This document shows positions 8,408-16,970 of a stretch of DNA of 33,303 nucleotides, piece by piece. Made by a program: the position numbers and the translations under genes. Source of the stretch: Thermoguttaceae bacterium (GTDB lineage: Bacteria > Planctomycetota > Planctomycetia > Pirellulales > Thermoguttaceae). Position 1 is the first letter of the stretch, and each line of letters starts with the position of its first letter. The notes under the pieces were generated by a model. The model worked only from the letters and a program-made list of their open reading frames with translations. It had not been told where the DNA came from and did no database searches. The stretch covers positions 1-33,303 of the forward strand of contig JARKPK010000087.1 of assembly GCA_029975295.1 (NCBI GenBank), in the 5' to 3' direction.

Positions 8408-9286
8408 ATGAGAACCCCCCTGAATCGTCGTGAAATGCTGAAGACTGCCGGCGCTGCCGGTGCATGTCTCGCCGTCGGACAAATGCTCCCCACCGCCTCT
8501 TGGGCCGCTCCGGCCGCTGCCGGCGCACCGAACGCCGAGAAGCTGGGTTGGCGTTTGGGTTGCCAAGCCTATAGTTTCAACCGTTTCAGCTTCTTCGAGG
8601 CCGTCGAGAAGACCGCTTCGCTGGGGTTGAAGTGGATCGAGGCTTACCCGGGCCAACGCATCAATAAAGACATCCAGGGCAATATCGGCCCGGGAATGTC
8701 GGCCGAGGCGAAGAAGGCCGTCAAAGAGAAGTTGTCGCAATCGGGCGTAACCGTGATCAACTTCGGCGTAACGGGAGCCAACCGGCCGGCATTCGAATTC
8801 GCCAAGGAAATGGGAATTGAAACGATCGTTTCCGAGCCCGATCCGAAGGAATTACCTGCTATCGACAAGCTTTGCGAGGAGTTCGGGATTCGCGTTGCTC
8901 TGCACAATCACCCGAAGCCGTCGCGCTATTGGAACTACGAGTACGTGCTCGAAGTGCTCAAAGATTGCAGCCCGCGAATCGGCGCCTGCGCCGACACGGG
9001 CCACTGGCTCCGATCGGAACTGAACCCGCTGGACGGCATCAAGGCCCTGAAGGGGCGGATTGTGTCGTTCCACTTCAAGGATCTGAACAAGAAGGGCGGC
9101 GGCGCGCACGACGTACCGTGGGGAACCGGTGTGGCCGATGTTCCGGCCTTGCTCAAAGAAATCCACTCGCAGCAGTTCAAGGGCGTGTTCTCGATCGAAT
9201 ACGAGCACAATTGGGACAACTCGGTGCCCGAGATCGCTCAGTGTGTTGCATTCTTCGACAAAGTGGCTGCCGAGTTGGCTAAGTAG
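8408..9286 (+). CDS. Tat-exported xylose-isomerase-like TIM barrel (sugar phosphate isomerase/epimerase family)
   Basis: 292 residues. The ATG at 8408 gives a twin-arginine signal (NRREMLK, residues 6-12, then a hydrophobic stretch to about residue 33); AGGA lies about ten bases upstream. The rest is an AP-endonuclease-2-like TIM barrel of the sugar phosphate isomerase/epimerase group. The expected metal-ligand positions are visible: Glu143 (VSEPD), His168 (LHNHP), Asp196 (ADTGHW), His222 (SFHFKD) and Glu264 (IEYEHN). Members interconvert sugars or their derivatives (IolE/IolI-like activities); planctomycetes carry many exported versions. The substrate is not predictable. The gene stands alone, and a hairpin with a short T-run lies about 180 bp downstream. 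Confidence 0.85.
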   Translation: MRTPLNRREMLKTAGAAGACLAVGQMLPTASWAAPAAAGAPNAEKLGWRLGCQAYSFNRFSFFEAVEKTASLGLKWIEAYPGQRINKDIQGNIGPGMSAEAKKAVKEKLSQSGVTVINFGVTGANRPAFEFAKEMGIETIVSEPDPKELPAIDKLCEEFGIRVALHNHPKPSRYWNYEYVLEVLKDCSPRIGACADTGHWLRSELNPLDGIKALKGRIVSFHFKDLNKKGGGAHDVPWGTGVADVPALLKEIHSQQFKGVFSIEYEHNWDNSVPEIAQCVAFFDKVAAELAK

Positions 9287-9393
9287 TCAGCCGGCCTCCG
9301 CGTTCGCTCGACCGGTGGGCGAGCAAGCCGCGCTGACGAGCCGAAATGACGGCGGGCGCGAAGACGCGTTCCGAGACCGGTTCGCGGCCAGTT

Positions 9394-9422
9394 CCTGCCA
9401 CTGCCGTCTGCACAGTGGCAGG
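9394..9422. repeat. 10-bp inverted repeat
   Basis: A perfect 10-bp inverted repeat (9394-9403 with 9413-9422, loop 9 nt) lies about 110 bp after the isomerase-like gene. No T-run follows, so it is a structured spacer element rather than a canonical terminator. Confidence 0.45.
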
Positions 9423-9467
9423 TCGGCGGTCGGTTCGTCGATGTGACAGAACAATACGAAACCATCG

Positions 9468-9509
9468 GGGGCCGACTTTGCTCCGCGCAATCGGCCCCTG
9501 ACTCGTTTC
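9468..9509 (+). terminator. Probable terminator downstream of the isomerase-like gene
   Basis: An 8-bp GC-rich inverted repeat (9468-9475 with 9491-9498) with a 15-nt loop is followed by a T-rich stretch (CGTTTCTT). It is distant from the stop codon (182 bp), so the assignment is tentative. Confidence 0.4.
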
Positions 9510-9762
9510 TTGGGCATCGCGTTGAAGAACCCGCGCGGGAAGGCGTACGGTGGCGATTGCGAACTTGCACTGCTTCCGCTGGTTACCGGCAGAGGTCCCC
9601 CCACAAACCGCAGAATGCGCGCCAACCGCCGTTTCGCCAGATTATCGAACGAGACCCATCGCAGGCGGCCCAGATCGGCAATGCGGTGAGAAAAACAAGG
9701 AAAAATCATCCATTATCGGCAAATCCCCACTGGACACTTTCGTAAATAAGACTTTTTCCTCT

Positions 9763-9805
9763 GCCTATTTCTTAGGCATCCGAGGCCGCCTATTTCCCGG
9801 GCATC
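9763..9805. repeat. Direct repeat upstream of the ribbon-helix-helix gene
   Basis: Two 18-bp copies (9763-9780 and 9788-9805), 15 of 18 bases identical, start 25 bp apart. The first is itself partly palindromic (GCCTA...TAGGC). They lie in an AT-richer patch (about 9690-9780) 140-180 bp before the ribbon-helix-helix gene and could be operator half-sites. The rest of 9510-9944 shows no gene. Confidence 0.4.
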
Positions 9806-9944
9806 GCACGCCCACAGCATGCGCACGATCGATTTCGGGCGCAAATGCTATCATGATATCACTTTACATTGGAACTTGACTTCCTGCGCCATGATCGCTG
9901 GTGAATGGGATCGTTCTACCAGCAACAAACATGGAGGAAGGAAG

Positions 9945-10352
9945 ATGAAGTCCGAATCGCCCGCTGTCAATTCCCTTGAACAAGCCCTCGCCGTCGCCGA
10001 AAAGGTCTTTCAGCAATCGCAGAACTGGGTTGGCTTCTACCGGGAGATTCTGGGCGAACAGGGCATTGTGCGCAAGATGTATCCTACCGGAGAGCAGTGG
10101 GCCGCCTTCTGCAACACCAACGAGTACCGCGAAATCCAACGCATGCTGCGCGAGCTCATGCGTCGCGGGCGAAAGGGCGAAAAGTCGGGCGAACCGACCC
10201 GCGTGATTACCGTCCGGCTGCCGAAAAGCCTGCACGAAAGCCTCCGCTTGGAGGCCTTCGCCACCGAGACCAGCATCAATCAGCTTTGCATCGCCAAACT
10301 GATGCAGGCGTTGGAGATGGATGATGGCAGTGCGAAGCCGACGGAGCAATGA
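9945..10352 (+). CDS. Ribbon-helix-helix protein, HicB-like antitoxin/regulator
   Basis: 135 residues. The ATG at 9945 follows a near-ideal ribosome binding site (GGAGGAAGGA, 9933-9942); the open frame extends upstream to 9819 without another good start. Residues about 86-120 (RVITVRLPKSLHESL, then ETSINQLCIAKLMQAL) form a ribbon-helix-helix DNA-binding fold like the C-terminal domain of HicB antitoxins. Residues 1-85 are helical and contain NWVGFYREILGEQGIVRKMY, not the usual HicB RNase-H-like domain. No HicA-type toxin or other small partner gene is next to it: rnpB faces it 41 bp downstream. It is therefore probably an autonomous transcription regulator. The DNA-binding call is firm, the toxin-antitoxin label is not. 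Confidence 0.75.
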   Translation: MKSESPAVNSLEQALAVAEKVFQQSQNWVGFYREILGEQGIVRKMYPTGEQWAAFCNTNEYREIQRMLRELMRRGRKGEKSGEPTRVITVRLPKSLHESLRLEAFATETSINQLCIAKLMQALEMDDGSAKPTEQ

Positions 10353-10393
10353 GCGCCTCACGGCGCGTGGCCCGCGAAGACAAGCAAAGAAAT

Positions 10394-11099
10394 GGGGTGG
10401 GCGGAACGGTAAGCCGGGTTCTGTTTCCTTCGTGAATACCAGTGCTATACCCGTCGGCCACGCCGACGAATCAGCGACCCTCGACTTCTGCCGGAAGCCG
10501 GCGGGCCATTGAGCCTTCGAGGGCGACCTGTTGATTTTCAGAGTAACAATGCAGCGAAGCCGACCGACGGTCGGTCGGCTCCCGCGGATAGAAGAATGCT
10601 CCGCAGTTGCATTGTTCTTCTGACGATCAACACCCCCGCTGCCTTTCGACGGATGCGTACCGCTATCATCGAAAAACAGCGTCGCTGATCATCACTGGAG
10701 AAGGACGGCGACCATTTATCTAGGACGGCGATTGCTCGCCGCCTCCAGCGGTCTACCCGGAAGTCGATAGCGGCCAAGAACCAACCGCTCCGCCGACTCG
10801 AAGCCGGCGAAATGCTTCCTGTTTGACCTTGCACCCGATGGGGTTTGCCGAGCCAGATCGGTCACCCGACCTGCTGGTAGGCTCTTACCCTACCGTTTCA
10901 CCCTTACCGCGCCGAGAGACAAGCCCACGACGAGGCGGTTTGCTTTCTGTTGCACTTTCCCTGGCCTTTCGGCCGGTGGGTGTTACCCACCATCGTGTCT
11001 TGTGGTGCCCGGACTTTCCTCCCGCCGCCAACAGCCGCCCAAGGGTATGACCCCTCAGACGACGCCGACGACCAGCGGCCGCCTGTTCCGCCCAACCCC
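10394..11099 (-). ncRNA. rnpB: RNase P RNA (type A) with a 280-nt extra arm
   Basis: The catalytic RNA of RNase P, which removes 5' leaders from tRNA precursors. On the minus strand the conserved core is plain: GGGAGGAAAGTCCGGGC (11008-11024, P4 5' side), GTAAGGGTGAAACGGTAGGG (10888-10907), a short P12 with a GUGA loop, and ACAGAACCCGGCTT (10411-10424, P4 3' side). P1 pairs 11085-11099 with 10394-10407, and P2 pairs 11077-11083 with 10707-10713, which fixes both ends. The length, about 706 nt, is nearly twice the usual 350-450 nt. The surplus is 10426-10705, inserted between the 3' strands of P2 and P4, the place of helix P19. It begins and ends with complementary strands (10426-10431/10700-10705, 10439-10444/10693-10698). 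A GGU suited to pair with tRNA 3'-CCA is visible in the presumed L15. Confidence 0.95.
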
Positions 11100-11106
11100 A
11101 AACGAA

Positions 11107-11135
11107 AGTATATCCCGCGTTCGCATCGAATAGAA
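11107..11135 (-). promoter_or_regulatory. rnpB promoter
   Basis: On the minus strand TATACT (11107-11112) is separated by 17 bases from TTCTAT (11130-11135). The -10 box ends seven bases before G11099, the first base of helix P1, so the predicted transcription start and the RNA's 5' end coincide. The -35 match is poor. Confidence 0.65.
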
Positions 11136-11147
11136 GCGATGCGAACG
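11118..11147. repeat. 11-bp inverted repeat straddling the rnpB -35 box
   Basis: Perfect 11-bp arms (11118-11128 and 11137-11147) flank an 8-bp centre that contains the -35 hexamer of the rnpB promoter. It could be an operator, or a second terminator of the rpsR transcript although no T-run follows it. Confidence 0.5.
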
Positions 11148-11238
11148 TTGGCGACCGATCGTGCCGTCGGAAGGAACAACTCAGCCGCGGCAAACGGCGC
11201 ACCCCGATCGCCGTGCAATTCACCCGACGAAGCGCAAC

Positions 11239-11272
11239 AAAAACGGCATCGTACGCAGTTGCGACGATGCCG
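11239..11272 (-). terminator. Rho-independent terminator of rpsR
   Basis: A 9-bp stem (11244-11252 with 11264-11272, loop 11 nt) is followed on the minus strand by TTTTT (11239-11243). It lies about 70 bp after the rpsR stop and separates it from rnpB. Confidence 0.8.
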
Positions 11273-11344
11273 AGACGGATTCCGTCCGACCGAACCATTC
11301 AGCTCAGCCGCCGAGGCCCTATCGCCCCAACGGCCGTCGGCGCG

Positions 11345-11620
11345 TTATTCTCCGACGTACGGCAACATGGCCATGAACCGCGCCCGTTTGATGGCGCGCG
11401 CTACGGCATGCTGACTGACGGCGGTGCAGCCGCTTTTGCGACGGCCGATGATCTTGCCTTGCCGGTTGGTCAGCTTCTTGAGAAGCTCGATATCCTTGTA
11501 GTCCACATACATCGGGCGCGGTCGCTGACCGTCGACAAACAGCGGATCCTTCTTCTTCGCCCGCGTCTTGCTTTTCGTGCGACGTTTGCTGACCTTGTTG
11601 ATCTGAATTTTCCGCGCCAT
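11345..11620 (-). CDS. rpsR: 30S ribosomal protein S18
   Basis: 91 residues, normal length or slightly long for S18. After a basic N-terminal extension (residues about 1-35, many Lys/Arg), the S18 core is clear: VDYKDIELLKKLTN, GKIIGRRKSGCTAVSQH and AVARAIKRARFMAMLPY. S18 binds in the platform of the small subunit together with S6. AGGA lies seven bases before the ATG. The gene stands alone, not next to rpsF, ssb or rplI as in many bacteria, and has its own promoter, a structured leader and a terminator. Confidence 0.96.
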   Translation of the reverse strand: MARKIQINKVSKRRTKSKTRAKKKDPLFVDGQRPRPMYVDYKDIELLKKLTNRQGKIIGRRKSGCTAVSQHAVARAIKRARFMAMLPYVGE

Positions 11621-11666
11621 ACCGATCCTAACAGGTTTGAAAGAATGAGGCCGACACCTCGCCCGG

Positions 11667-11701
11667 GCCGCTGATATTCAGACGGCTAGCGACAGCTCGC
11701 T
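11667..11701 (-). promoter_or_regulatory. Structured leader of rpsR (two small hairpins)
   Basis: Hairpin one pairs 11667-11674 with 11678-11686 (8 bp, single-base bulge, 3-nt loop); hairpin two pairs 11688-11692 with 11697-11701. Both lie between the predicted transcription start and the rpsR ATG. Autoregulation by S18 or S6:S18 is possible but unproven. Confidence 0.35.
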
Positions 11702-11721
11702 GGCAACTTGGTAAACCCCAT

Positions 11722-11749
11722 ATTTTAGCCACTTCTATCTTCCCTGCAA
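11722..11749 (-). promoter_or_regulatory. rpsR promoter
   Basis: On the minus strand TTGCAG (11744-11749) and TAAAAT (11722-11727) are 16 bases apart, giving a leader of roughly 95 nt. The rest of 11750-12054 contains no gene I can support. Confidence 0.55.
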
Positions 11750-12054
11750 CCCCGGGCGCGACGCCATTTCATCAGCCGACTTGCTTCGTGGCATTAGCGT
11801 CAGCCAGTCTGCCCGCTCCACGCGCCCACCGAGCGTCCGGCCGACGCACGCCGACTTCCGCAACACTCTGCCGGAACCACACTTATGACAACTTCGCCAA
11901 GGCCGACCAAACCAACTGCCGGTGCTGCGAACGAACTCGCTATTTGTCGAGCGCACCCCAATCTCAGACTGCGATTTCTGAAGTGGGCATCCCACCGCCG
12001 ACAGTCGCACAGGCGCCGTCACCGACGGCCGAACTCTCCCTCGGAAAAAAGGTC

Positions 12055-12744
12055 TCAAACCTCGGCTTGATCAGCATCGGACTGTGGCTCATACGACGCC
12101 GGAAGCACGCGGACCAACCGGCCCTCGACCACCACCCGCCCGGCCGCAATCAGCGCAATCGCCTCGGGATAGGCATCGCACTCGGCTGCAAAAACCCGCG
12201 CCGCCAGGGTTTCCGGCGTGTCGTCTTCGAGCACGGGAACCGCTCGCTGCATGATCACGGGCCCGTGATCGTACTGGTTATCGACAAAATGGATGGTACA
12301 TCCGCTGATCTTTACGCCGTATTCCAGTGCGGCCGCATGCACGCGCCGGCCGTAGAACCCTTTGCCGCAGAACGCGGGAATTAGGGCCGGATGGATATTG
12401 ACTACGCGATGAACAAAGTCGTCGGGAATGACCACCTGCTTGAGGAAACCGCCCATCACCACCAAGTTTACCTGGGCATGGCGGCACACGTCGAAGATCG
12501 CCCGGCTGAACTCATCGGCAGTCTCGTATTGCCCATGATCGACAACTCGGTGATCGATGCCCGCCTCCGACGCAAAGGCCAAACCGCCCGCCTTTGGCGT
12601 GCTGGCGACGACCACGCCGATCTCCACGTCGAGCTGTCGGCGATTGATTTTATCAATCAGGTTCTTCAGCGTCGTTCCACCACCCGAGATCAACACGGCC
12701 AATCGGAACTTGCGCGACGGCATACCGGCTGCGTCGTCCATCAT
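12055..12744 (-). CDS. purN: Phosphoribosylglycinamide formyltransferase
   Basis: 229 residues. PurN transfers a formyl group from 10-formyltetrahydrofolate to glycinamide ribonucleotide in step three of purine synthesis. The N-terminal Rossmann part has VLISGGGTTLKNLID. The catalytic block NIHPALIPAF holds the essential Asn and His, and SGCTIHFVDNQYDHGP holds the conserved Asp. Length and order are normal; the C-terminus runs about 20 residues beyond the core. The ATG at 12744 is preceded by AAAGGGTG at a suitable distance. The gene follows ileS by 207 bp in the same direction and may be co-transcribed with it. No other purine genes are nearby. Confidence 0.93.
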   Translation of the reverse strand: MMDDAAGMPSRKFRLAVLISGGGTTLKNLIDKINRRQLDVEIGVVVASTPKAGGLAFASEAGIDHRVVDHGQYETADEFSRAIFDVCRHAQVNLVVMGGFLKQVVIPDDFVHRVVNIHPALIPAFCGKGFYGRRVHAAALEYGVKISGCTIHFVDNQYDHGPVIMQRAVPVLEDDTPETLAARVFAAECDAYPEAIALIAAGRVVVEGRLVRVLPASYEPQSDADQAEV

Positions 12745-12951
12745 CGCTCATCACCCTTTCCCAAGAAGTCCGATCTTACCGCACGCAGAGCAACGCGCAC
12801 GCCACCATGCCGCCCGGCGATTCGCTTTCCGAGCAAAACCGGCAGCAACTGTGCCGACAGAAGCCCGTTCCCGGGCACCCGCCCGTTCTCAGGCGATCCC
12901 TGTTGCCTTTCGGTCGCTCGATCTTCCGGAGCCGGCGTCGGCGAGCTGCGG

Positions 12952-15900
12952 TCAATCACGGGCCGCGATCTGCAAATAAACCGTTGCCGGGTATTCGTCC
13001 ACTTTGACTTCGCGCGACACGGCGCCATCGATCGCCGCTGCGGCAAGCTCGACGGCCAGCGTCTCGCCGCAAACGTAGTCGCCGAACTGCTTGATGGCCG
13101 ACTTGAGTTCCTCCGACTCGGTAACTACGGCCACGCGGATACGGTCGGTGAACTGGCAGCCCGACTCCTTGCGCAAGTCTTGAATGGCACGAACCAAGTC
13201 GCGAGAAAGCCCCTTGGCCACCAATGCCGGGGTCAGTTCCGTATTGAGCACCACCACACACGACTTCCCCTGGGCCGCGGTCCAGCCCGGCTTCGCCTGA
13301 AGTCGGATTTGCACGTCCTCCGATTCGAGCGTCACGGCTCCATCGGGCAACTCCAATACGATCTTCCCCTGCGATTGCAGTGCCGCGTAAAGCCGGGCGC
13401 CGTCGCTTTCAGCCAAGGCCTTCTTCACCGCGGGCAAACGGCTCTTCAGCCGAGCCCCCAGGCGTTTCAAGTCGGGAAGCACAGTGTAATCGATGTACTG
13501 GTCGGCCTGCCGAATGAACTCCACTCGCTCGATGTTCAGTTCGTCGCAAATCAAGCCCGCATGTTGTTCAAGCCACGGCTGCTGCGAGGGATCGGCCAGA
13601 ACGATCTCCACCCGCGAAAGCGGCTGCCGCACCTTCAGCTCTGCCGCCATCCGCGCACTGCGCCCCAACGAAACGATCTCGCGAACCAGGGCCATTTGCT
13701 CGGCCAGTTGCGGATCGATCGCCGCCGGTTCTCCCACCGGGTAGTCGCACAGATGCACGCTTTCGACAACACCGCGGGGCAATCCCGTCGCAGCACGATC
13801 GGCGACCGCGCTGCCAACGGCGGATTCGTCTTCCGCCAAGGCGTCGGGCCCGGCGAAAGCGGTAACGGCCAAGTTGCGCCACATGGACTCGGCCACAAAC
13901 GGGGTGAACGGCGCAATCAGTTTGCAAAGGGTCAGCAGGCACTCATACAACGTCCAATAGGCATCGAGTTTGTCTTGGTCGAGCGAGCTCCCCCAAAAAC
14001 GGCTGCGGCTGCGGCGGACGTACCAGTTGCTCAATGCGTCGACAAACTCACTCAGCCGAGCGCACGCGCCGAAGTTGTCGTATGCGTCCATCCGCTCGGC
14101 CGCGGCCAAGGCGGTGCGATGCAACTCGCCGAGTATCCATCGATCCAACTCGCTCCGTTCCGCGAGTCGGCGATACCCCTGACCGCGACGGAGCACCTCG
14201 GGCCCCAGTTGGCCTGCTTCGCCGGAAATGCGGGCGCCCGGATCAAAGCCATCGATGTTCGCGTAGATCACAAAGAAGCTGTAGCAATTCCACAGCCGCA
14301 ACAAAAACTCCGGAATGCAGTCCTTGATGGCTTGCTCGCTGTAGCGAATCGACGTCCACGGCGGTTGATTCGCAAAGAAGTACCACCGCAACGCGTCCGC
14401 GCCGTACCGATCGAAAATCTCGTTCGGCTCCCGGTAGTTCCTCTTGCTCTTCGACATCTTCTGGCCGTCTTCGCCCAACATCAATCCGAGCACGATGCAG
14501 TTGCGAAACGGATGCGGGTATTCCCGTGCCAACTCAGCGGTGGGCGCGCCCCGCCCCGCCTCCCAACTCTCGTCCGCCACACCACCGTGATCCGCCAACC
14601 CGTCCCCGCTCGCTAACTTGCCGCCATTCACGGCCGCACCCTTCGCCTCGCTCCGATGGCGATCGGAAAAGAGCAAGGTGCTGATGGCCAAGAGGCTGTA
14701 AAACCAACCCCGCGTTTGATCGATCGCCTCGCTGATGAAGTCGGCGGGAAACTGGCCCGCAAAACGCTCGGCCGAACCCGGCTGGTGCGGAAACCCCCAT
14801 TGCGCGAACGGCATCGCCCCGCTGTCGAACCAGCAGTCGATCACATCGGGCACCCGCCGCATCTTCGCGCCTGCCGCGAAGGGCGAATCGTAGGTCACCG
14901 CGTCGATGTAGGGCTTATGCACGCAGAGATCGTCGGGCAATTCCGGCTTCCGACGCTTCGCCTCGGCCCACACCTCGAACCCCTCCGCGCCGGGCTTGGA
15001 CTTGAGTTCCTCGTAGCCGGCCACGGCCTCCATGCGTCCGGTCCGCTCGCAAACCCAAATCGGCAGCGGCGTTCCCCAAAAACGCTCGCGCGAAAGGGCC
15101 CAATCGACGTTCGACTCGAGAAAGTTGCCGAAGCGCCCGTCGCGAATGTGCTCGGGCAACCACTGCACTTGCGAGTTGTTTCGCAGCATTTCTTCGCGGA
15201 ACTTGGTGGTGCGAATGAACCAGCTCTTACGCGGATACTGGATCAGAGGGTCTTCTTCCGCCCGCCAGCAAAACGGGTAGTCGTGCAAGTATTGCTCCTG
15301 ATGAAGCAGCAAACCGCGGGCTTTGAGATCGCGGATGATCTCGCGATCGCAATCCTTCACCCATCGGCCCGACCAAGGAGTCGCTTCGGCCGTGAACTTG
15401 CCGTCGGGTGCGACGGCGCAGATCAGTTCCGGCCCGTCGCCCTCGACAAAACGAGCCTGTTCGGCGATCAGCACGTCGTAATCGACTTCGCCGAACGCCG
15501 GAGCCTGATGAACCACGCCGGTCCCGCTGTCGATCGTTACGAACTCTGCGGCGACGACCCGCCAGGCGACTGCCTCGCGCCCGCCGCTGCGCAGGCGACC
15601 TGTTCGCCCGCCGCATGTCCGGTAATAGAAGTCGAAGGGCGGCAGGTAACGACGACCGATCAATGCGCGCCCGGGCACCGTCTTTGCAATCTCATAGGCC
15701 TCGCATCGCAACTTGGCCATCACGGCATCGACCAAAGCCGCTGCTACAATCAGCGGCCGCGGCCATTGCGGCGAAGACACGAGCGCATATTCCAGGTCGG
15801 GATGGACCGCGGCGAACTGATTGCTCGGCAGGGTCCAGGGCGTGGTGGTCCACACCAGCAAATCGGCCTCGGCAGGGCTGCCGTCGGCGCCAACCAGCGG

Positions 15901-16530
15901 AAAGCGGACGTACACACTGGGGTCGGCCACCTGCCGGTAGCCCTGGCCAACTTCGCCGCTGCTTAACGCCGTGCCGCCTTGAGCCCACCACCACACGATC
16001 TTGTGCCCCTGATAGAGCAGTCCGCGATCGAAGAATTGCTTAAGCGCCCACCAAACGCTCTCTACGTAACTCCGATGAAAGGTGACATAGGCTTCATCAA
16101 GGTGGATCCAGAAGCCCAGCCGTTCGGTGAGGTGCTCCCATTGTTTCGTATAGCGAAAAACGCTTTCCACACAGCGGCCGATGAATGCCTCGACGCCGTA
16201 CGCCTCGATCTCCTCCTTCGAGTGGATGCCCAGCTCTTTGCAGACTTCGACCTCGACGGGCAGCCCGTGCGTATCCCAGCCCGCCTTTCGCTCGCAGCGA
16301 TAGCCGCGCATGGTGCGGTAGCGGGGGAAAAGGTCTTTGATCGCCCGGGTGAGGCAATGCCCCGGATGCGGCAAGCCGTTGGCGGTTGGGGGCCCTTCGT
16401 AGAAGACAAACGGAGGAGCGTTTCGCCGCGCGGCCAACGATTTCTCGTAGATACGCCGTCGCCGCCACAGGCGAATGATCTCCTCTTCCAAACGCGGGAA
16501 CGAAACAGAGCCTTCAACTTGCGTGAACAT
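12952..16530 (-). CDS. ileS: Isoleucyl-tRNA synthetase (long, eukaryote-like type)
   Basis: 1192 residues. Charges tRNA-Ile with isoleucine. The HIGH motif is HPGH at residues 55-58 (NGLPHPGH), [11 protein letters not shown] follows, the editing domain has [14 protein letters not shown], and the KMSKS loop is exact at 691-695. The C-terminus has no CxxC zinc knuckle and is longer than in E. coli-type enzymes, which points to the eukaryote-like (type 2) form. Just before the KMSKS region, about residues 622-668, is a low-complexity Gly/Ala/Glu-rich insertion (for example [20 protein letters not shown]) where other synthetases have only a short loop; the frame stays open through it. The ribosome binding site is weak (AGG about nine bases before the ATG). 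Confidence 0.96.
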   Translation of the reverse strand: MFTQVEGSVSFPRLEEEIIRLWRRRRIYEKSLAARRNAPPFVFYEGPPTANGLPHPGHCLTRAIKDLFPRYRTMRGYRCERKAGWDTHGLPVEVEVCKELGIHSKEEIEAYGVEAFIGRCVESVFRYTKQWEHLTERLGFWIHLDEAYVTFHRSYVESVWWALKQFFDRGLLYQGHKIVWWWAQGGTALSSGEVGQGYRQVADPSVYVRFPLVGADGSPAEADLLVWTTTPWTLPSNQFAAVHPDLEYALVSSPQWPRPLIVAAALVDAVMAKLRCEAYEIAKTVPGRALIGRRYLPPFDFYYRTCGGRTGRLRSGGREAVAWRVVAAEFVTIDSGTGVVHQAPAFGEVDYDVLIAEQARFVEGDGPELICAVAPDGKFTAEATPWSGRWVKDCDREIIRDLKARGLLLHQEQYLHDYPFCWRAEEDPLIQYPRKSWFIRTTKFREEMLRNNSQVQWLPEHIRDGRFGNFLESNVDWALSRERFWGTPLPIWVCERTGRMEAVAGYEELKSKPGAEGFEVWAEAKRRKPELPDDLCVHKPYIDAVTYDSPFAAGAKMRRVPDVIDCWFDSGAMPFAQWGFPHQPGSAERFAGQFPADFISEAIDQTRGWFYSLLAISTLLFSDRHRSEAKGAAVNGGKLASGDGLADHGGVADESWEAGRGAPTAELAREYPHPFRNCIVLGLMLGEDGQKMSKSKRNYREPNEIFDRYGADALRWYFFANQPPWTSIRYSEQAIKDCIPEFLLRLWNCYSFFVIYANIDGFDPGARISGEAGQLGPEVLRRGQGYRRLAERSELDRWILGELHRTALAAAERMDAYDNFGACARLSEFVDALSNWYVRRSRSRFWGSSLDQDKLDAYWTLYECLLTLCKLIAPFTPFVAESMWRNLAVTAFAGPDALAEDESAVGSAVADRAATGLPRGVVESVHLCDYPVGEPAAIDPQLAEQMALVREIVSLGRSARMAAELKVRQPLSRVEIVLADPSQQPWLEQHAGLICDELNIERVEFIRQADQYIDYTVLPDLKRLGARLKSRLPAVKKALAESDGARLYAALQSQGKIVLELPDGAVTLESEDVQIRLQAKPGWTAAQGKSCVVVLNTELTPALVAKGLSRDLVRAIQDLRKESGCQFTDRIRVAVVTESEELKSAIKQFGDYVCGETLAVELAAAAIDGAVSREVKVDEYPATVYLQIAARD

Positions 16531-16970
16531 CGTCCGAACGCCTAATGCGAGCCCGTGCCCGGGCTGCCCCTAACTTGAACTTAGAAAACGCCTTATGGCC
16601 GCAAGTCTCGCGACAAATACAGCCCCAAGCGTCGTCCAAAACCCGGGAATCCCTTGGAAAACCCAAAGTATCGCCCTGCATGGGCTTTAATGCAATGGGC
16701 TGGGCCGATGCGCTGCCGGGCGATTGCGCACCCCTGTGCCAGCAACCGCAACTACGTCTTCGCTGTTCTGTGTTGCGGACTGAAGGTCCGAGACTCAATC
16801 GGCCGTTGAACGCGAGTCCGTTGACCCTTGCTTCGGGGGCCGTGAGAATGACGGGGCAATCGGTCGCGGCGTCGCGTTGCCGCGCGTGGCATCGACCGTT
16901 GATCGGCCCCTTCTGCGACCGAGCGCCGTGCTTTTACAAGCTTCTCGCCCAAAAAACCAAGGCCAACCCA
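16531..16970. other. Divergent intergenic region between ileS and a secreted protein gene
   Basis: 440 bp that must hold the promoters of both neighbours. The open frame of the downstream gene extends through it to 16545 but lacks a ribosome binding site and signal peptide there. I see no T-box or other known riboswitch and no convincing promoter pair. Confidence 0.5.

Noticed and set aside
7887-8528. Minus-strand frame of 213 codons in the divergent spacer
   Set aside because: It overlaps the Tat signal of the isomerase-like gene, has no ribosome binding site and shows no protein-like features.
9945-10352. Complete toxin-antitoxin operon
   Set aside because: No toxin gene lies on either side; downstream is rnpB in the opposite direction.
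10538-11298. Several open frames across the rnpB locus
   Set aside because: The sequence is explained by RNase P RNA with paired helices; the frames have no start signals.
12391-14616. Open frame of 741 codons on the plus strand
   Set aside because: It lies wholly antisense to purN and ileS, which are certain, and its translation is low in recognisable motifs. High GC creates such long mirror frames.
16531-16970. Possible T-box or other riboswitch before ileS
   Set aside because: No specifier loop, no T-box core sequence and no antiterminator pair were found.
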